Assembly (NCBI RefSeq): GCF_000175935.2
Contig: NC_014837.1
Coordinates: 2,356,001 to 2,420,000, forward strand
Length of the DNA: 64,000 nucleotides
Origin: Pantoea sp. At-9b
GTDB lineage: Bacteria > Pseudomonadota > Gammaproteobacteria > Enterobacterales > Enterobacteriaceae
Direction: 5' to 3'
The notes beneath the pieces were generated by a model. That model saw nothing but the letters and a program-made list of their open reading frames with translations, was not told the DNA's origin and did no database searches. Below are positions 21,878 through 31,263 of this stretch, one piece after another (the first letter of the stretch is position 1; each line of letters begins with the position of its first letter). The translations under genes were made by a program, and so were the position numbers.

Positions 21878-23518
21878 TTAGTGTTTAATTATATAAAAGT
21901 TCTTATCGAGGGTTTTATCCAGCGGATCTTTGCCGGTGTAACCGCCAACATAGGTTTTCACCAGACGCGCGTTCACGTAGTAGTAAACCGGCACGATGGT
22001 GCTGTCTTTATCCAGGATCTGCTCAGCTTTCTGATAATCGGCAGCACGACCTTTGGCGTCAGGCGCTTTGATTGCGTCTTTGATCACCTTGTCAAATTCT
22101 GCGCTCTTATAATGCGAGGTGTTACTGCTGCTGTCAGATACCATGATGTTCAGGAACGACGTCGGTTCGTTGTAGTCAGCACACCAGGCTGCACGGGAAA
22201 CATCAAAGTTGCCCTGATGACGGGTATCGAGGAAGGTTTTCCACTCCTGGTTTTCCAGCTTGATGTTCACGCCAATATTTTTCTTCCAGATAGAGGCTGC
22301 GGCGATCGCCAGCTTCTTATGCAGGTCAGAGGTGTTATACAGCAGGTTGAAGGTCAACGGTTTGTCTGCGGTATAACCGGCTTCGGCCAGCAGTTTCTTC
22401 GCTTCAGCGTTACGTTTGTCCTGTGACCACTTGAACCAGTCTGGCGGCAGAATTTCCATACCATCGGTCGCCGGCGGGGTGAAGCTGTAGGCCGGTTGCT
22501 GGCCCTGAGCCAGAACCTTGTTCACCATGATGTCACGATCCAGACCGAGTTTCAGTGCTGCACGCACGCGCGGGTCAGTGAACGGTGCTTTCTGGTTGTT
22601 GATTTCGTAGTAGTAAGTACACAGATACGGGTCTACGTGCAGCTCTTTCGGGTTGTCACGTTGCAGCTTCTTGAACAGCTCGATCGGCATGTTGTTGTAA
22701 GTCATGTCGCTACCGTTTTCAGAGAAGAAACGGTTGACGTCACTGACTTCGGAGTTGATCGGCAGGAAGGTGACTTTGTTCAGTACGGTATGCGCGTTGT
22801 CCCAATATTCCGGGTTACGCACCAGCGTAATACGTTCGTTGATCACGTGATCCTGCAACTTAAAGGCACCGTTACCCACCCAGTTTTGCGGTTGGGTCCA
22901 CTGATCGCCAAACTTCTCAATGGCAGGTTTGTAGACCGGAGACATCACGGAGTTGATCAGCAGTTTGTCGAAATAAGGCACTGGCTCGCTGAGGGTCACT
23001 TCCAGCGTGTGATCGTCAATGGCTTTAACGCCCAGGTCAGTAATCGGTTTTTTCCCGGCGATGATGTCATCAACGTTAGCGATGTGGCCATACTGTGGGT
23101 AGCTGGCATAAGGTGATGCGGTTTTCGGATCAACCAGGCGCTCCCAGCTGTACACGAAGTCCTGCGCGGTAACCGGTTCACCGTTTGACCATTTGGCATT
23201 TTTACGCAGATGGAAAGTCCAGACTTTAAAGTCTTTGTTTTCCCAGCTTTCCGCCACGCCCGGAACCGGTTTGCCGTCGCTGTCGCTCACCAGCAGACCT
23301 TCATACAGGTCACGTGCTACGTTATCTTCCGGCACACCTTCAATTTTATGCGGGTCCAGAGACTGGACTTCGTCGCCGTTACCGCGTACCAGCTCCTGCT
23401 TTGCTGCCAATTCAACGCCTGCTGGCACATTTGCTGCCAGCGCGGCATTCCCTGCCAGCGCGCCAATCGCCGTAACCACACCCAAGGCGATCAGGCTTTT
23501 TTTCGTGATGTTGTTCAT
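21878..23518 (-). CDS. oppA: Periplasmic oligopeptide-binding protein OppA
   Basis: 546 residues. A Sec signal peptide (KKSLIALGVVTAIGALAGNA, cleaved after ALA) is followed by an SBP_bac_5 domain. Family hallmarks include SLDPHKIEGVPEDNV, WSNGEPVTAQDFVYSWERL and the two disulfide cysteines (YLCTYYYEIN; AAWCADYNEP). Binds peptides of 2-5 residues with little sequence preference and delivers them to OppBCDF. Directly upstream of oppB. A second oppA-like gene lies 164 bp upstream on the same strand. Confidence 0.95.
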   Translation of the reverse strand: MNNITKKSLIALGVVTAIGALAGNAALAANVPAGVELAAKQELVRGNGDEVQSLDPHKIEGVPEDNVARDLYEGLLVSDSDGKPVPGVAESWENKDFKVWTFHLRKNAKWSNGEPVTAQDFVYSWERLVDPKTASPYASYPQYGHIANVDDIIAGKKPITDLGVKAIDDHTLEVTLSEPVPYFDKLLINSVMSPVYKPAIEKFGDQWTQPQNWVGNGAFKLQDHVINERITLVRNPEYWDNAHTVLNKVTFLPINSEVSDVNRFFSENGSDMTYNNMPIELFKKLQRDNPKELHVDPYLCTYYYEINNQKAPFTDPRVRAALKLGLDRDIMVNKVLAQGQQPAYSFTPPATDGMEILPPDWFKWSQDKRNAEAKKLLAEAGYTADKPLTFNLLYNTSDLHKKLAIAAASIWKKNIGVNIKLENQEWKTFLDTRHQGNFDVSRAAWCADYNEPTSFLNIMVSDSSSNTSHYKSAEFDKVIKDAIKAPDAKGRAADYQKAEQILDKDSTIVPVYYYVNARLVKTYVGGYTGKDPLDKTLDKNFYIIKH

Positions 23519-23682
23519 TATTACGCTCCAGTTTTATTATCGTCACCAGGCAGTTAACGCCGCCCGGCGTACCCCGTATCCGGGAGATCTCCGCCCTGTC
23601 TGGTCAGAGATCGCAATCACCTTTTTTCAGGTGTTGCCACGGTAACGTGCCGTCCGACTGTAGCGCCGGATCAGCCCATTAC

Positions 23683-25317
23683 TCAATGTTTCTTTATGTA
23701 ATAGTACTTCAGATTGATCAGGTCCTGCGGGTCCTGGCCGGTAAAGCCCCCCACCCAAGGTTTCACCAGGCGCACGCTGACCCGGTAGTAGACGGGTATA
23801 ATCGCTGAGTCGTTATCCTGTTGAGTTTCCGCCTGTTGATAAAGTGCCGCGCGGGCTGCCGCATCCGGCAGCGTCAACGTTTTCGTCATCAGCTGATCAA
23901 AAACCGGGCTGTTGTAGAAGGCGGTATTAATTGAGGCACCACTCAGCAAAATATTAAGAAAGGTGGAGGGTTCGTTATAGTCGGCGCACCAGGTCGCGCG
24001 TACCACATCGTACTGCGCCTGATGGCGTGTCTCGAGCAGCGTTTTCCACTCCTGGTTCTGCAAGGTCACCACCGCGCCGAGGTTTTTCTGCCACATCGAG
24101 GCCGCTGCAATTGCCTGCTTTTTATTTTGCTCGGAGGTGTTGTACAACAGCGTGAAGCGCAGCGGATGCTGATCGTTAAAACCGGCTTCCGCCAACAGTT
24201 TTTTGGCCTGCGTGTTACGCTCCGCCTGCGTCAGGGTAAACCAGCTCGGTGGGGAAAGTTTGATGCCATCGGTAAACGGCGGCGTCAGGCTATACGCGGG
24301 AATCTGCCCCTGTCCCATCACTTTCTGCGCGATGATGTCGCGATCCAGTGTCAACTTCAGCGCGGTACGAACCCGGGCATCGGTAAAAGGCGCTTTCTTG
24401 TTATTGATTTCATAATAGAAGGTGCATAACAGCGGGCTGACTTTGACCTGATCACCCAGGTCCTGCTGCAATTTATGGAACATATCGGGTGGCACAACGC
24501 TGTTGGTCATGTCCGTCCCACCGCTGCGATAGCGGTTAACGTCGCTGTTTTCTGACGATAACGGTAGATAGACGCCCTCTTCAATCACCGTGTGGGCATT
24601 ATCCCAGTAAAGCGGATTGCGCTTTACCACGATTTTTTCATTCACCACCCACTGGCTCAGCGTATAGGGACCATTGCTGATGTAGTGCTCTGGCTGGGTC
24701 CATTGTTCGCCCCACTGCTCCACCGCCGGACGATAGACCGGCTTCAGCGCGGTGTTCGCCACCATTGAGAGAAAATAGGGAACCGGCTCGGAGAGCGTCA
24801 CCTGAAAATGGCGGGCATCCAGCGCCTTAACGCCCAGTTCGCTCGGTTTGGCTTTGCCCGACAGCACCGCGTCAACCTGAGCGACATGCGCTGCCTGCAA
24901 ATAACTGGCGTAAGGCGATGCCGTTTGCGGATCGGCCAGGCGTTGCCAGCTGTAGACAAAATCAGCGGCGGTGACCGGCTCACCATTGCTCCAGCGCGCG
25001 TTATCGCGCAGGGTAAAGGTCCAGATGCGACCCTGATCGCTCTGCCACTTTTCCGCCACACCGGGCACGATCTTGCCGTTATTATCAGTATTGACCAGAC
25101 CATCAAGCAGGCTTTGGATCACATTGGATTCCGGCACCCCTTCGATTTTTTGCGGATCGAGGGACGCCACTTCGCTGCCATTATTAATCACAATGCGCTG
25201 GGTATCGGATAATTGTGTTCCTGCGGGGATATCAGCCGCCTGACTTTGGCTTAATACACTCCACAGGCAAAAGGCGAGAGGTGAAAACGCCGTGGCCTTC
25301 GCTACCTTCCATTTCAT
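23683..25317 (-). CDS. OppA paralogue (tandem oligopeptide-binding protein)
   Basis: 544 residues from the ATG at 25317 (a TTG lies just before). A signal peptide ending SQAAD precedes an SBP_bac_5 domain clearly homologous to the neighbouring OppA: SLDPQKIEGVPESNV, WSNGEPVTAADFVYSWQRL, the LLCTFYYEIN and WCADYNEP cysteines. The two diverge in the ligand-side region (RYRSGGTDMTNSVVPPDMF here, RFFSENGSDMTYNNMPIEL there), which suggests a different peptide range. It may be MppA-like (murein tripeptide) or a second general receptor. It heads the opp operon, behind a long regulatory region. Confidence 0.88.
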   Translation of the reverse strand: MKWKVAKATAFSPLAFCLWSVLSQSQAADIPAGTQLSDTQRIVINNGSEVASLDPQKIEGVPESNVIQSLLDGLVNTDNNGKIVPGVAEKWQSDQGRIWTFTLRDNARWSNGEPVTAADFVYSWQRLADPQTASPYASYLQAAHVAQVDAVLSGKAKPSELGVKALDARHFQVTLSEPVPYFLSMVANTALKPVYRPAVEQWGEQWTQPEHYISNGPYTLSQWVVNEKIVVKRNPLYWDNAHTVIEEGVYLPLSSENSDVNRYRSGGTDMTNSVVPPDMFHKLQQDLGDQVKVSPLLCTFYYEINNKKAPFTDARVRTALKLTLDRDIIAQKVMGQGQIPAYSLTPPFTDGIKLSPPSWFTLTQAERNTQAKKLLAEAGFNDQHPLRFTLLYNTSEQNKKQAIAAASMWQKNLGAVVTLQNQEWKTLLETRHQAQYDVVRATWCADYNEPSTFLNILLSGASINTAFYNSPVFDQLMTKTLTLPDAAARAALYQQAETQQDNDSAIIPVYYRVSVRLVKPWVGGFTGQDPQDLINLKYYYIKKH

Positions 25318-25893
25318 CAACAGAAATCAACCCTAAACATAAACCTGATAGCGAGTAAGCAAGAACCGTACACATTTTTGACTATCAGATAAAAAAAATT
25401 GTGATGGTCCGGAAATTATCAGAACAAATACCCGCACGCCAAAGCTAAACCACAAAAATGTTAGCTATTTCTCTTTTATCACGTCCGGGAGAGAAGGAAA
25501 AGTGTTAATTCTTAACCAGAATTATCACTTATCACATTGATAACAATCATTTTTTATCGATATTTGCTGACATTCTGTGCATGACAACACGACTTAGATC
25601 TTAAATGCGTTTTATGTCATTACTTAGCATAACTCTGGAATATACCTTCGCTATCCAATAAAAGATAAGTGGCTTACTTTATTTAAAACCCAACTATGCA
25701 GAATATGATGCTGTGATAATTATCACAATAAAAAGCGCATATGGCTTGGTGAAAGGAGACGACAGTAGCAAAATTGATATCTGAACGGCGATGTTAAGCA
25801 CGATGAATGAAAGCACTTAAATGGTGCAATATTTCCGTTAATTGCACCACTACAGATCGCCGCTGGCAGACGTGAGGAAAATTAAGCCAATTT
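25318..25893. promoter_or_regulatory. Long regulatory gap upstream of the opp operon
   Basis: 576 bp without a gene, AT-rich. A perfect CRP-type site, TGTGA-TAATTA-TCACA, lies at 25712-25727. An FNR-like TTGAT-AACA-ATCAT lies at 25537-25550. A stem-loop TGGTGCAAT/ATTGCACCA (25822-25849) behind ychE could end that transcript. Promoter boxes for the oppA paralogue are expected between about 25320 and 25550 but I could not pick a unique pair. Confidence 0.6.
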
Positions 25894-26541
25894 TTAACTT
25901 AATAAACCCGGGAAAATGGCTTTAAGTCCGGTGACAACAAATTCGATGCCTAACGCCATCAGTAGCAGCCCCATAATACGCGTAATGACGTTAATACCCG
26001 TCTGACCAAGCACACGCACCATCAAAGGCGCAGCGCGGAACAGCAACCAACAGCAGAAGGCGAAGATCGCAATGGCAACGGTGAATCCCAGCAGATTTTG
26101 CCAGTTATGATAGCGCGTGCTCCAGACAATAGTGGAACTGATAGCACCCGGCCCCGCCATGAGTGGTAACGCCAGCGGTACGACACCAATGCTTTCACGA
26201 ATCGCGGTTTCTGATTTTTCCTGTTTGTTTTGCTTATCCTCACCCAACTTTCCGCTGATCATCGACATGGCGATGGTCACCACCAGGATGCCGCCCGCAA
26301 TGCGGAATGAATCAATTGAGATACCAAACAGGTGCAAAATCGCATCGCCGAGAAACAGCGATGTCCACAGAATGATCGCCACGGCAAGGTTGGCCGTCAG
26401 GTTAGTTTTATTACGTTCCACTGCCCCCTGGTAGCTGGTCATACTGATAAACACCGGAATGATGCCCACCGGGTTCACCAGGGCGAACAAACCGACAAAA
26501 AACTTAATATAGCCGGATAGATCAAGTAGCACGGGGGTCAC
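25894..26541 (-). CDS. ychE: MarC-family membrane protein YchE
   Basis: 215 residues, the same length as E. coli YchE, with six predicted membrane spans. Shares its central signature (FALVNPVGIIPVFISMTSYQ, FRIAGGILVVTIAMSMISGK, MAGPGAISSTIVW). MarC-type proteins are of uncertain function; some relatives move neutral amino acids. The start is a GTG at 26541 with GGAG six bases upstream. It sits between opp and adhE as in E. coli. Confidence 0.94.
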   Translation of the reverse strand: MTPVLLDLSGYIKFFVGLFALVNPVGIIPVFISMTSYQGAVERNKTNLTANLAVAIILWTSLFLGDAILHLFGISIDSFRIAGGILVVTIAMSMISGKLGEDKQNKQEKSETAIRESIGVVPLALPLMAGPGAISSTIVWSTRYHNWQNLLGFTVAIAIFAFCCWLLFRAAPLMVRVLGQTGINVITRIMGLLLMALGIEFVVTGLKAIFPGLLS

Positions 26542-26977
26542 AGTCAGCTCCAGAAATGGTCACAGTGAAAATCGCGCATAATGTAGTGCAAAACCCTGGA
26601 GAAAAACCAGTGGTTTAAGCAGAAAACTATGCTGCATTTTTGCCTTTCAGCCAGTGTATCTGACTGGCGTTAATTCCCGGTTATCGTTTTGCTACTGCAC
26701 GGTCGTCGTTTTGTGGCACTCGCGCTTACTTTACTTGCGAAAGTGGGTGCTGAAAGGTGTCAGCTTGGGACAAAATTGATCTGCGTCATAATTCGCCTAC
26801 CCCATCGAGGGTAATCTTAACCCAACGAAACAGAATCCTGAGGCTTCAGTATCCAGACCGGAAAACCTTTTTAGTAAGCAACTGCGAGTTCACTCGCTTC
26901 CCCTGACCAGCGCGCGACTATACTTCTGGATCCAGGCTTGTTTACTAAAAAAGTTTAACTTCCTTCAGGAGAACACC
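26542..26977 (+). promoter_or_regulatory. adhE regulatory region with Cra-like operator
   Basis: 436 bp between divergent ychE and adhE. GCTGAAAGGTGTCAGC (26749-26764) is a near-palindrome identical, as I recall, to the Cra (FruR) site upstream of E. coli adhE. A TATACT -10 (26919-26924) is in the same local context (GACTATACT) as the E. coli promoter. The leader keeps TTTACTAAAAAAGTTTAAC and CAGGAGA before the ATG. This implies conserved control by redox and glycolytic state. Confidence 0.7.
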
Positions 26978-29665
26978 ATGGCCGTAACTAATGTCGCCGA
27001 ACTTAATGCACTGGTAGAACGTGTTAAAAAGGCACAGCGTGAATACGCCAACTTTAGTCAGGAACAAGTTGATGCTATCTTCCGTGCTGCCGCCCTCGCC
27101 GCAGCAGATGCGCGAATTCCTCTGGCTAAGATGGCTGTTGCCGAATCAGGCATGGGCATCGTCGAAGATAAAGTCATCAAAAACCATTTTGCTTCAGAAT
27201 ATATCTACAACGCATATAAAGATGAAAAAACCTGCGGCGTGCTCGACACTGACGACACCTTCGGGACCATCACTATCGCAGAACCTATCGGCCTGATTTG
27301 CGGTATCGTTCCAACCACTAACCCGACTTCTACCGCCATCTTCAAAGCATTAATTAGCCTGAAAACACGTAACGGTATTATCTTTTCACCGCATCCACGT
27401 GCGAAAGATGCGACCAACAAAGCCGCAGATATCGTGTTGCAGGCAGCAATCGCCGCTGGCGCACCGAAAGACATCATCGGCTGGATTGATACCCCGTCGG
27501 TGGAACTGTCGAATCAACTGATGCATCACCCGGATATTAACCTGATTCTGGCAACCGGTGGTCCGGGCATGGTGAAAGCGGCGTACAGCTCCGGTAAACC
27601 TGCGATTGGTGTTGGTGCCGGTAATACCCCGGTGGTGGTGGATGAAACAGCCGATATCAAACGTGCCGTCGCGTCTATCCTGATGTCCAAAACCTTCGAT
27701 AATGGCGTGATCTGTGCTTCTGAGCAGTCAGTGATTGTGGTTGATTCCGTCTATGACGCCGTTCGCGAACGTTTCGCCAGCCACGGTGGTTATCTGTTGC
27801 AGGGTAAAGAGCTGAAAGCCGTGCAGGATATCATCCTGAAAAATGGTGCGCTGAATGCTGCCATTGTTGGCCAGCCTGCACCTAAAATTGCAGAAATGGC
27901 CGGTATCACCGTCCCATCTAACACCAAGATCCTGATTGGCGAAGTCAAACTGGTTGATGAGTCAGAACCGTTTGCCCATGAAAAATTGTCGCCGACACTG
28001 GCAATGTATCGCGCCAAAGATTTCGAAGATGCCGTGAGTAAAGCAGAAAAACTGGTCGCCATGGGCGGTATCGGCCACACCTCTTGCCTGTACACCGACC
28101 AGGATAACCAGCGTGAACGCGTGCACTTCTTTGGCGACAAGATGAAAACAGCGCGTATTCTGATCAACACCCCGGCCTCACAGGGGGGTATCGGCGACCT
28201 GTATAACTTCAAACTGGCTCCGTCACTGACACTCGGTTGTGGTTCATGGGGCGGCAACTCCATTTCTGAAAACGTGGGACCTAAACATCTCATCAACAAG
28301 AAAACCGTGGCCAAGCGAGCTGAAAATATGTTGTGGCATAAACTTCCGAAGTCCATCTACTTCCGTCGCGGTTCTCTGCCAATTGCACTCGAAGAAGTGG
28401 CAACGGATGGTGCCAAACGTGCCTTCATCGTGACTGACCGCTTCCTGTTCAATAACGGTTATGCTGACCAGGTCACTCGCGTACTGAAATCACACGGTAT
28501 CGAGACTGAAGTGTTCTTCGAAGTTGAAGCTGACCCGACGCTGAGTATCGTGCGTAAAGGCGCAGAGCAGATGAACAGCTTCAAACCTGACGTGATTATC
28601 GCCCTCGGCGGTGGTTCACCGATGGATGCGGCAAAAATCATGTGGGTGATGTACGAACATCCGGAAACCCATTTCGAAGAACTGGCGCTGCGCTTTATGG
28701 ATATCCGTAAACGTATCTACAAGTTCCCGAAAATGGGTGTCAAAGCACGCATGATCGCCATCACCACCACTTCCGGTACCGGCTCTGAAGTTACACCGTT
28801 CGCGGTGGTCACCGATGACGCTACCGGTCAGAAATACCCGCTGGCTGACTATGCACTGACCCCGGATATGGCGATTGTCGATGCTAACCTGGTGATGGAT
28901 ATGCCACGTTCACTCTGCGCCTTCGGAGGTCTGGATGCGGTAACCCACTCGCTGGAAGCTTACGTTTCCGTTCTTGCCAATGAATACTCCGACGGTCAGG
29001 CACTCCAGGCACTGAAATTGCTGAAAGAAAACCTGCCAGCCAGTTATAAAGAAGGTGCGAAAAACCCGGTAGCCCGTGAACGTGTGCATAATGCGGCAAC
29101 CATTGCGGGTATCGCCTTTGCTAACGCCTTCCTTGGTGTATGTCACTCCATGGCGCACAAACTGGGTTCTGAGTTCCATATCCCACATGGTCTGGCGAAC
29201 GCCCTGCTGATTTGTAACGTCATTCGCTACAACGCCAATGACAACCCAACCAAGCAGACTGCTTTTAGCCAGTATGACCGCCCGCAGGCACGTCGTCGTT
29301 ACGCCGAAGTGGCTGACCACCTTGGTCTGAGCGCTGAAGGCGACCGTACCGCGCAGAAAATTGAAAAACTGCTGGCGTGGCTGGAAGAGATGAAAACTCA
29401 GCTGGGTATTCCGACCTCCATTCGTGAAGCCGGGGTGCAGGAAGCCGATTTCCTCGCGAAAGTGGATAAACTGGCTGACGATGCCTTCGATGACCAGTGT
29501 ACCGGTGCTAACCCACGTTATCCGCTGATTGCTGAACTGAAACAAATCATGCTGGATACCTTCTACGGTCGTGAATTTGTCGAAGCAACAGACGAAGTGG
29601 CAGATGCGGTTGACCTGCAACCGGTGAAAGTCGTCAAAGTCGAGAAAAAGACGAAAAAAGCCTGA
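26978..29665 (+). CDS. adhE: Bifunctional aldehyde/alcohol dehydrogenase AdhE
   Basis: 895 residues. The N-terminal CoA-acylating acetaldehyde dehydrogenase (about 1-440) has catalytic Cys near 246 (GVICASEQ) and nucleotide motif GVGAGNTP. A linker leads to the C-terminal iron alcohol dehydrogenase (about 450-870) with GGGSPMDAAK and iron ligands in HSMAHKLGSEFHIPHG. Converts acetyl-CoA to ethanol with two NADH under fermentation; assembles into spirosomes. Monocistronic, ending at its own terminator. Confidence 0.98.
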   Translation: MAVTNVAELNALVERVKKAQREYANFSQEQVDAIFRAAALAAADARIPLAKMAVAESGMGIVEDKVIKNHFASEYIYNAYKDEKTCGVLDTDDTFGTITIAEPIGLICGIVPTTNPTSTAIFKALISLKTRNGIIFSPHPRAKDATNKAADIVLQAAIAAGAPKDIIGWIDTPSVELSNQLMHHPDINLILATGGPGMVKAAYSSGKPAIGVGAGNTPVVVDETADIKRAVASILMSKTFDNGVICASEQSVIVVDSVYDAVRERFASHGGYLLQGKELKAVQDIILKNGALNAAIVGQPAPKIAEMAGITVPSNTKILIGEVKLVDESEPFAHEKLSPTLAMYRAKDFEDAVSKAEKLVAMGGIGHTSCLYTDQDNQRERVHFFGDKMKTARILINTPASQGGIGDLYNFKLAPSLTLGCGSWGGNSISENVGPKHLINKKTVAKRAENMLWHKLPKSIYFRRGSLPIALEEVATDGAKRAFIVTDRFLFNNGYADQVTRVLKSHGIETEVFFEVEADPTLSIVRKGAEQMNSFKPDVIIALGGGSPMDAAKIMWVMYEHPETHFEELALRFMDIRKRIYKFPKMGVKARMIAITTTSGTGSEVTPFAVVTDDATGQKYPLADYALTPDMAIVDANLVMDMPRSLCAFGGLDAVTHSLEAYVSVLANEYSDGQALQALKLLKENLPASYKEGAKNPVARERVHNAATIAGIAFANAFLGVCHSMAHKLGSEFHIPHGLANALLICNVIRYNANDNPTKQTAFSQYDRPQARRRYAEVADHLGLSAEGDRTAQKIEKLLAWLEEMKTQLGIPTSIREAGVQEADFLAKVDKLADDAFDDQCTGANPRYPLIAELKQIMLDTFYGREFVEATDEVADAVDLQPVKVVKVEKKTKKA

Positions 29666-29681
29666 GTGTAAACCCTAAAAA

Positions 29682-29706
29682 AAACCCGCTGCGGCGGGTT
29701 TTTTTA
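29682..29706 (+). terminator. adhE terminator
   Basis: AAACCCGC (29682-29689), loop TGCG, GCGGGTTT (29694-29701), then TTTTT. An A-run in front of the stem makes it usable for the convergent tdk gene too. Confidence 0.9.
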
Positions 29707-29717
29707 TCTGCGTAAAT

Positions 29718-30338
29718 TTAGAATTCGGGCGGATGGGAACCATAAATGGCTTTTAATGATCCTTCATCAATCGCCTGCTTATAATGTTTCCGACAGACTG
29801 AAATATATCTTTCATTTCCGCCAATCACCACTTGTTCCCCTTCACTAAAAGGCTTCCCGTTAGCATCAAGGCGTAACACCATGCTGGCTTTACGTCCGCA
29901 ATGGCAGATGGTTTTCAACTCCACCAACTTATCAGCCCATGCCAGCAGGTATTGGCTGCCGACAAATAACTCACCGCGAAAATCGGTGCGTAATCCATAA
30001 CACAGCACCGGAATATCCATATTGTCGACCACGTCGGACAATGCCTTGACCTGCTCGCGCGTCAAAAACTGGCTTTCGTCGACCAATACACAATGCAGTG
30101 GTTGACGGGCATGTTCTGCGGCTATTTCCACATCCAGTTGAGTTTGCGCATTATATAACGATGCGGGCGATGAGAGGCCGATACGCGAACTGACCTTGCC
30201 AGCACCGAAACGGTCGTCAATTTCCGCGGTATACACCAGGGTACGCATCCCACGTTCCTGATAATTATAGGATGACTGCAACAATGCCGTTGATTTGCCC
30301 GCATTCATCGCTGAGTAATAAAAATAGAGTTGAGCCAT
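29718..30338 (-). CDS. tdk: Thymidine kinase
   Basis: 206 residues, type II thymidine kinase. P-loop SAMNAGKST (8-16), lid region, DESQFL (Walker B, catalytic Glu follows), and the zinc cysteines CHCGRKA and CRKHY. Phosphorylates thymidine in pyrimidine salvage. Lies between adhE and hns and is divergent from hns as in E. coli. Confidence 0.97.
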   Translation of the reverse strand: MAQLYFYYSAMNAGKSTALLQSSYNYQERGMRTLVYTAEIDDRFGAGKVSSRIGLSSPASLYNAQTQLDVEIAAEHARQPLHCVLVDESQFLTREQVKALSDVVDNMDIPVLCYGLRTDFRGELFVGSQYLLAWADKLVELKTICHCGRKASMVLRLDANGKPFSEGEQVVIGGNERYISVCRKHYKQAIDEGSLKAIYGSHPPEF

Positions 30339-30756
30339 TGGTAAATCTCGTCAGGGCTAAAATCAGATGCGCGCAAGTCTATCATAAAGGGACATGCCTG
30401 TAGCGAAGGATTATTTTTATCATTTGCTCAAATTACCAGCATAAGTTCAGTTAACAAAATGCCACCTGGATAGGTAAATAGCACTCAATGATAAAAGACT
30501 GACGATGCCGACTTTTTATTCATTTTTATTCCTGCAAAGGTTCAAACGCACGACCTGGTGTTACCCAGGGTTCACAAAATTTAAGGGTAAAAGAATGCGT
30601 TGGAACACGTTAAATAGACGACATCTAGCGGTAAAAATGTTTGCTGGCTTTTAATTTACGTTTTACTTTTTAATCAGGCTATTGCAGTTATTTTTTTCCA
30701 CCACTATTATGAGCGGGCAGAACAACTCCCATTAAATATATTTTGAGATTAGGACA
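30339..30756 (+). promoter_or_regulatory. tdk-hns intergenic region with hns promoter
   Basis: 418 bp, AT-rich and likely curved, between divergent genes. TTGCAG (30682-30687), 17 bp, TATTAT (30705-30710) is a good sigma70 promoter that would give a leader of about 40 nt for hns. The rest, rich in A/T runs and TATA-like steps, fits autorepression by H-NS. No ORF is credible. Confidence 0.65.
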
Positions 30757-31164
30757 ATGAGCGAAGCACTTAAAATTCTTAATAATATCCGTACATTGCG
30801 CGCGCAGGCTCGGGAATGCACTCTGGAAACTCTTGAAGAGATGCTGGAAAAACTCGAGGTTGTGGTGAATGAACGTCGTGAAGAAGAGTCCCATGCGCAG
30901 GCGGAAAATGCCGAACGCACACGTAAACTCGAACAATATCGTGAGATGCTGATTGCTGACGGTATCGATCCCAATGAGTTACTGCAGGCTTTATCAGAAA
31001 CGAAAACCGCAGGTAAAACTAAGCGTGCTGCCCGCCCGGCAAAATATCAGTACGTTGACGAAAATGGTGAAACCCGTACCTGGACTGGTCAGGGTCGTAC
31101 ACCTGCCGTGATTAAAAAAGCTATTGAAGAACAAGGCAAACAGCTGGACGACTTCCTGCTGTAA
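30757..31164 (+). CDS. hns: Histone-like nucleoid-structuring protein H-NS
   Basis: 135 residues. The N-terminal coiled-coil dimerisation region ([40 protein letters not shown]) and flexible linker ([10 protein letters not shown]) precede the DNA-binding domain with the AT-hook-like loop QGRTP (112-116, in [15 protein letters not shown]). Silences AT-rich, horizontally acquired DNA. AT-rich prophage cargo in this window is a natural target. Confidence 0.98.
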   Translation: MSEALKILNNIRTLRAQARECTLETLEEMLEKLEVVVNERREEESHAQAENAERTRKLEQYREMLIADGIDPNELLQALSETKTAGKTKRAARPAKYQYVDENGETRTWTGQGRTPAVIKKAIEEQGKQLDDFLL

Positions 31165-31231
31165 TCCCCCACCGTGCTTTGCTACGTTTGTGATTACACA
31201 CCAATTTGGTGAATTCACCAGGTAAAGAAAA

Positions 31232-31254
31232 GGAAGCCCGTGGCTTCCTTTTTT
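31232..31254 (+). terminator. hns terminator
   Basis: GGAAGCC (31232-31238), loop CGT, GGCTTCC (31242-31248), six T residues. It lies between convergent hns and the epimerase gene. Confidence 0.88.
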
Positions 31255-31263
31255 CATGCATGA

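Noticed and set aside
21878..25317. Tandem oppA genes as a recent duplication or assembly artefact
   Set aside because: The two copies differ throughout at protein and DNA level, including signal peptides, so this is an old paralogue pair.
28910..29620. 236-codon minus-strand frame inside adhE
   Set aside because: It is antisense to the conserved iron-dehydrogenase domain and has no ribosome site or recognisable fold.
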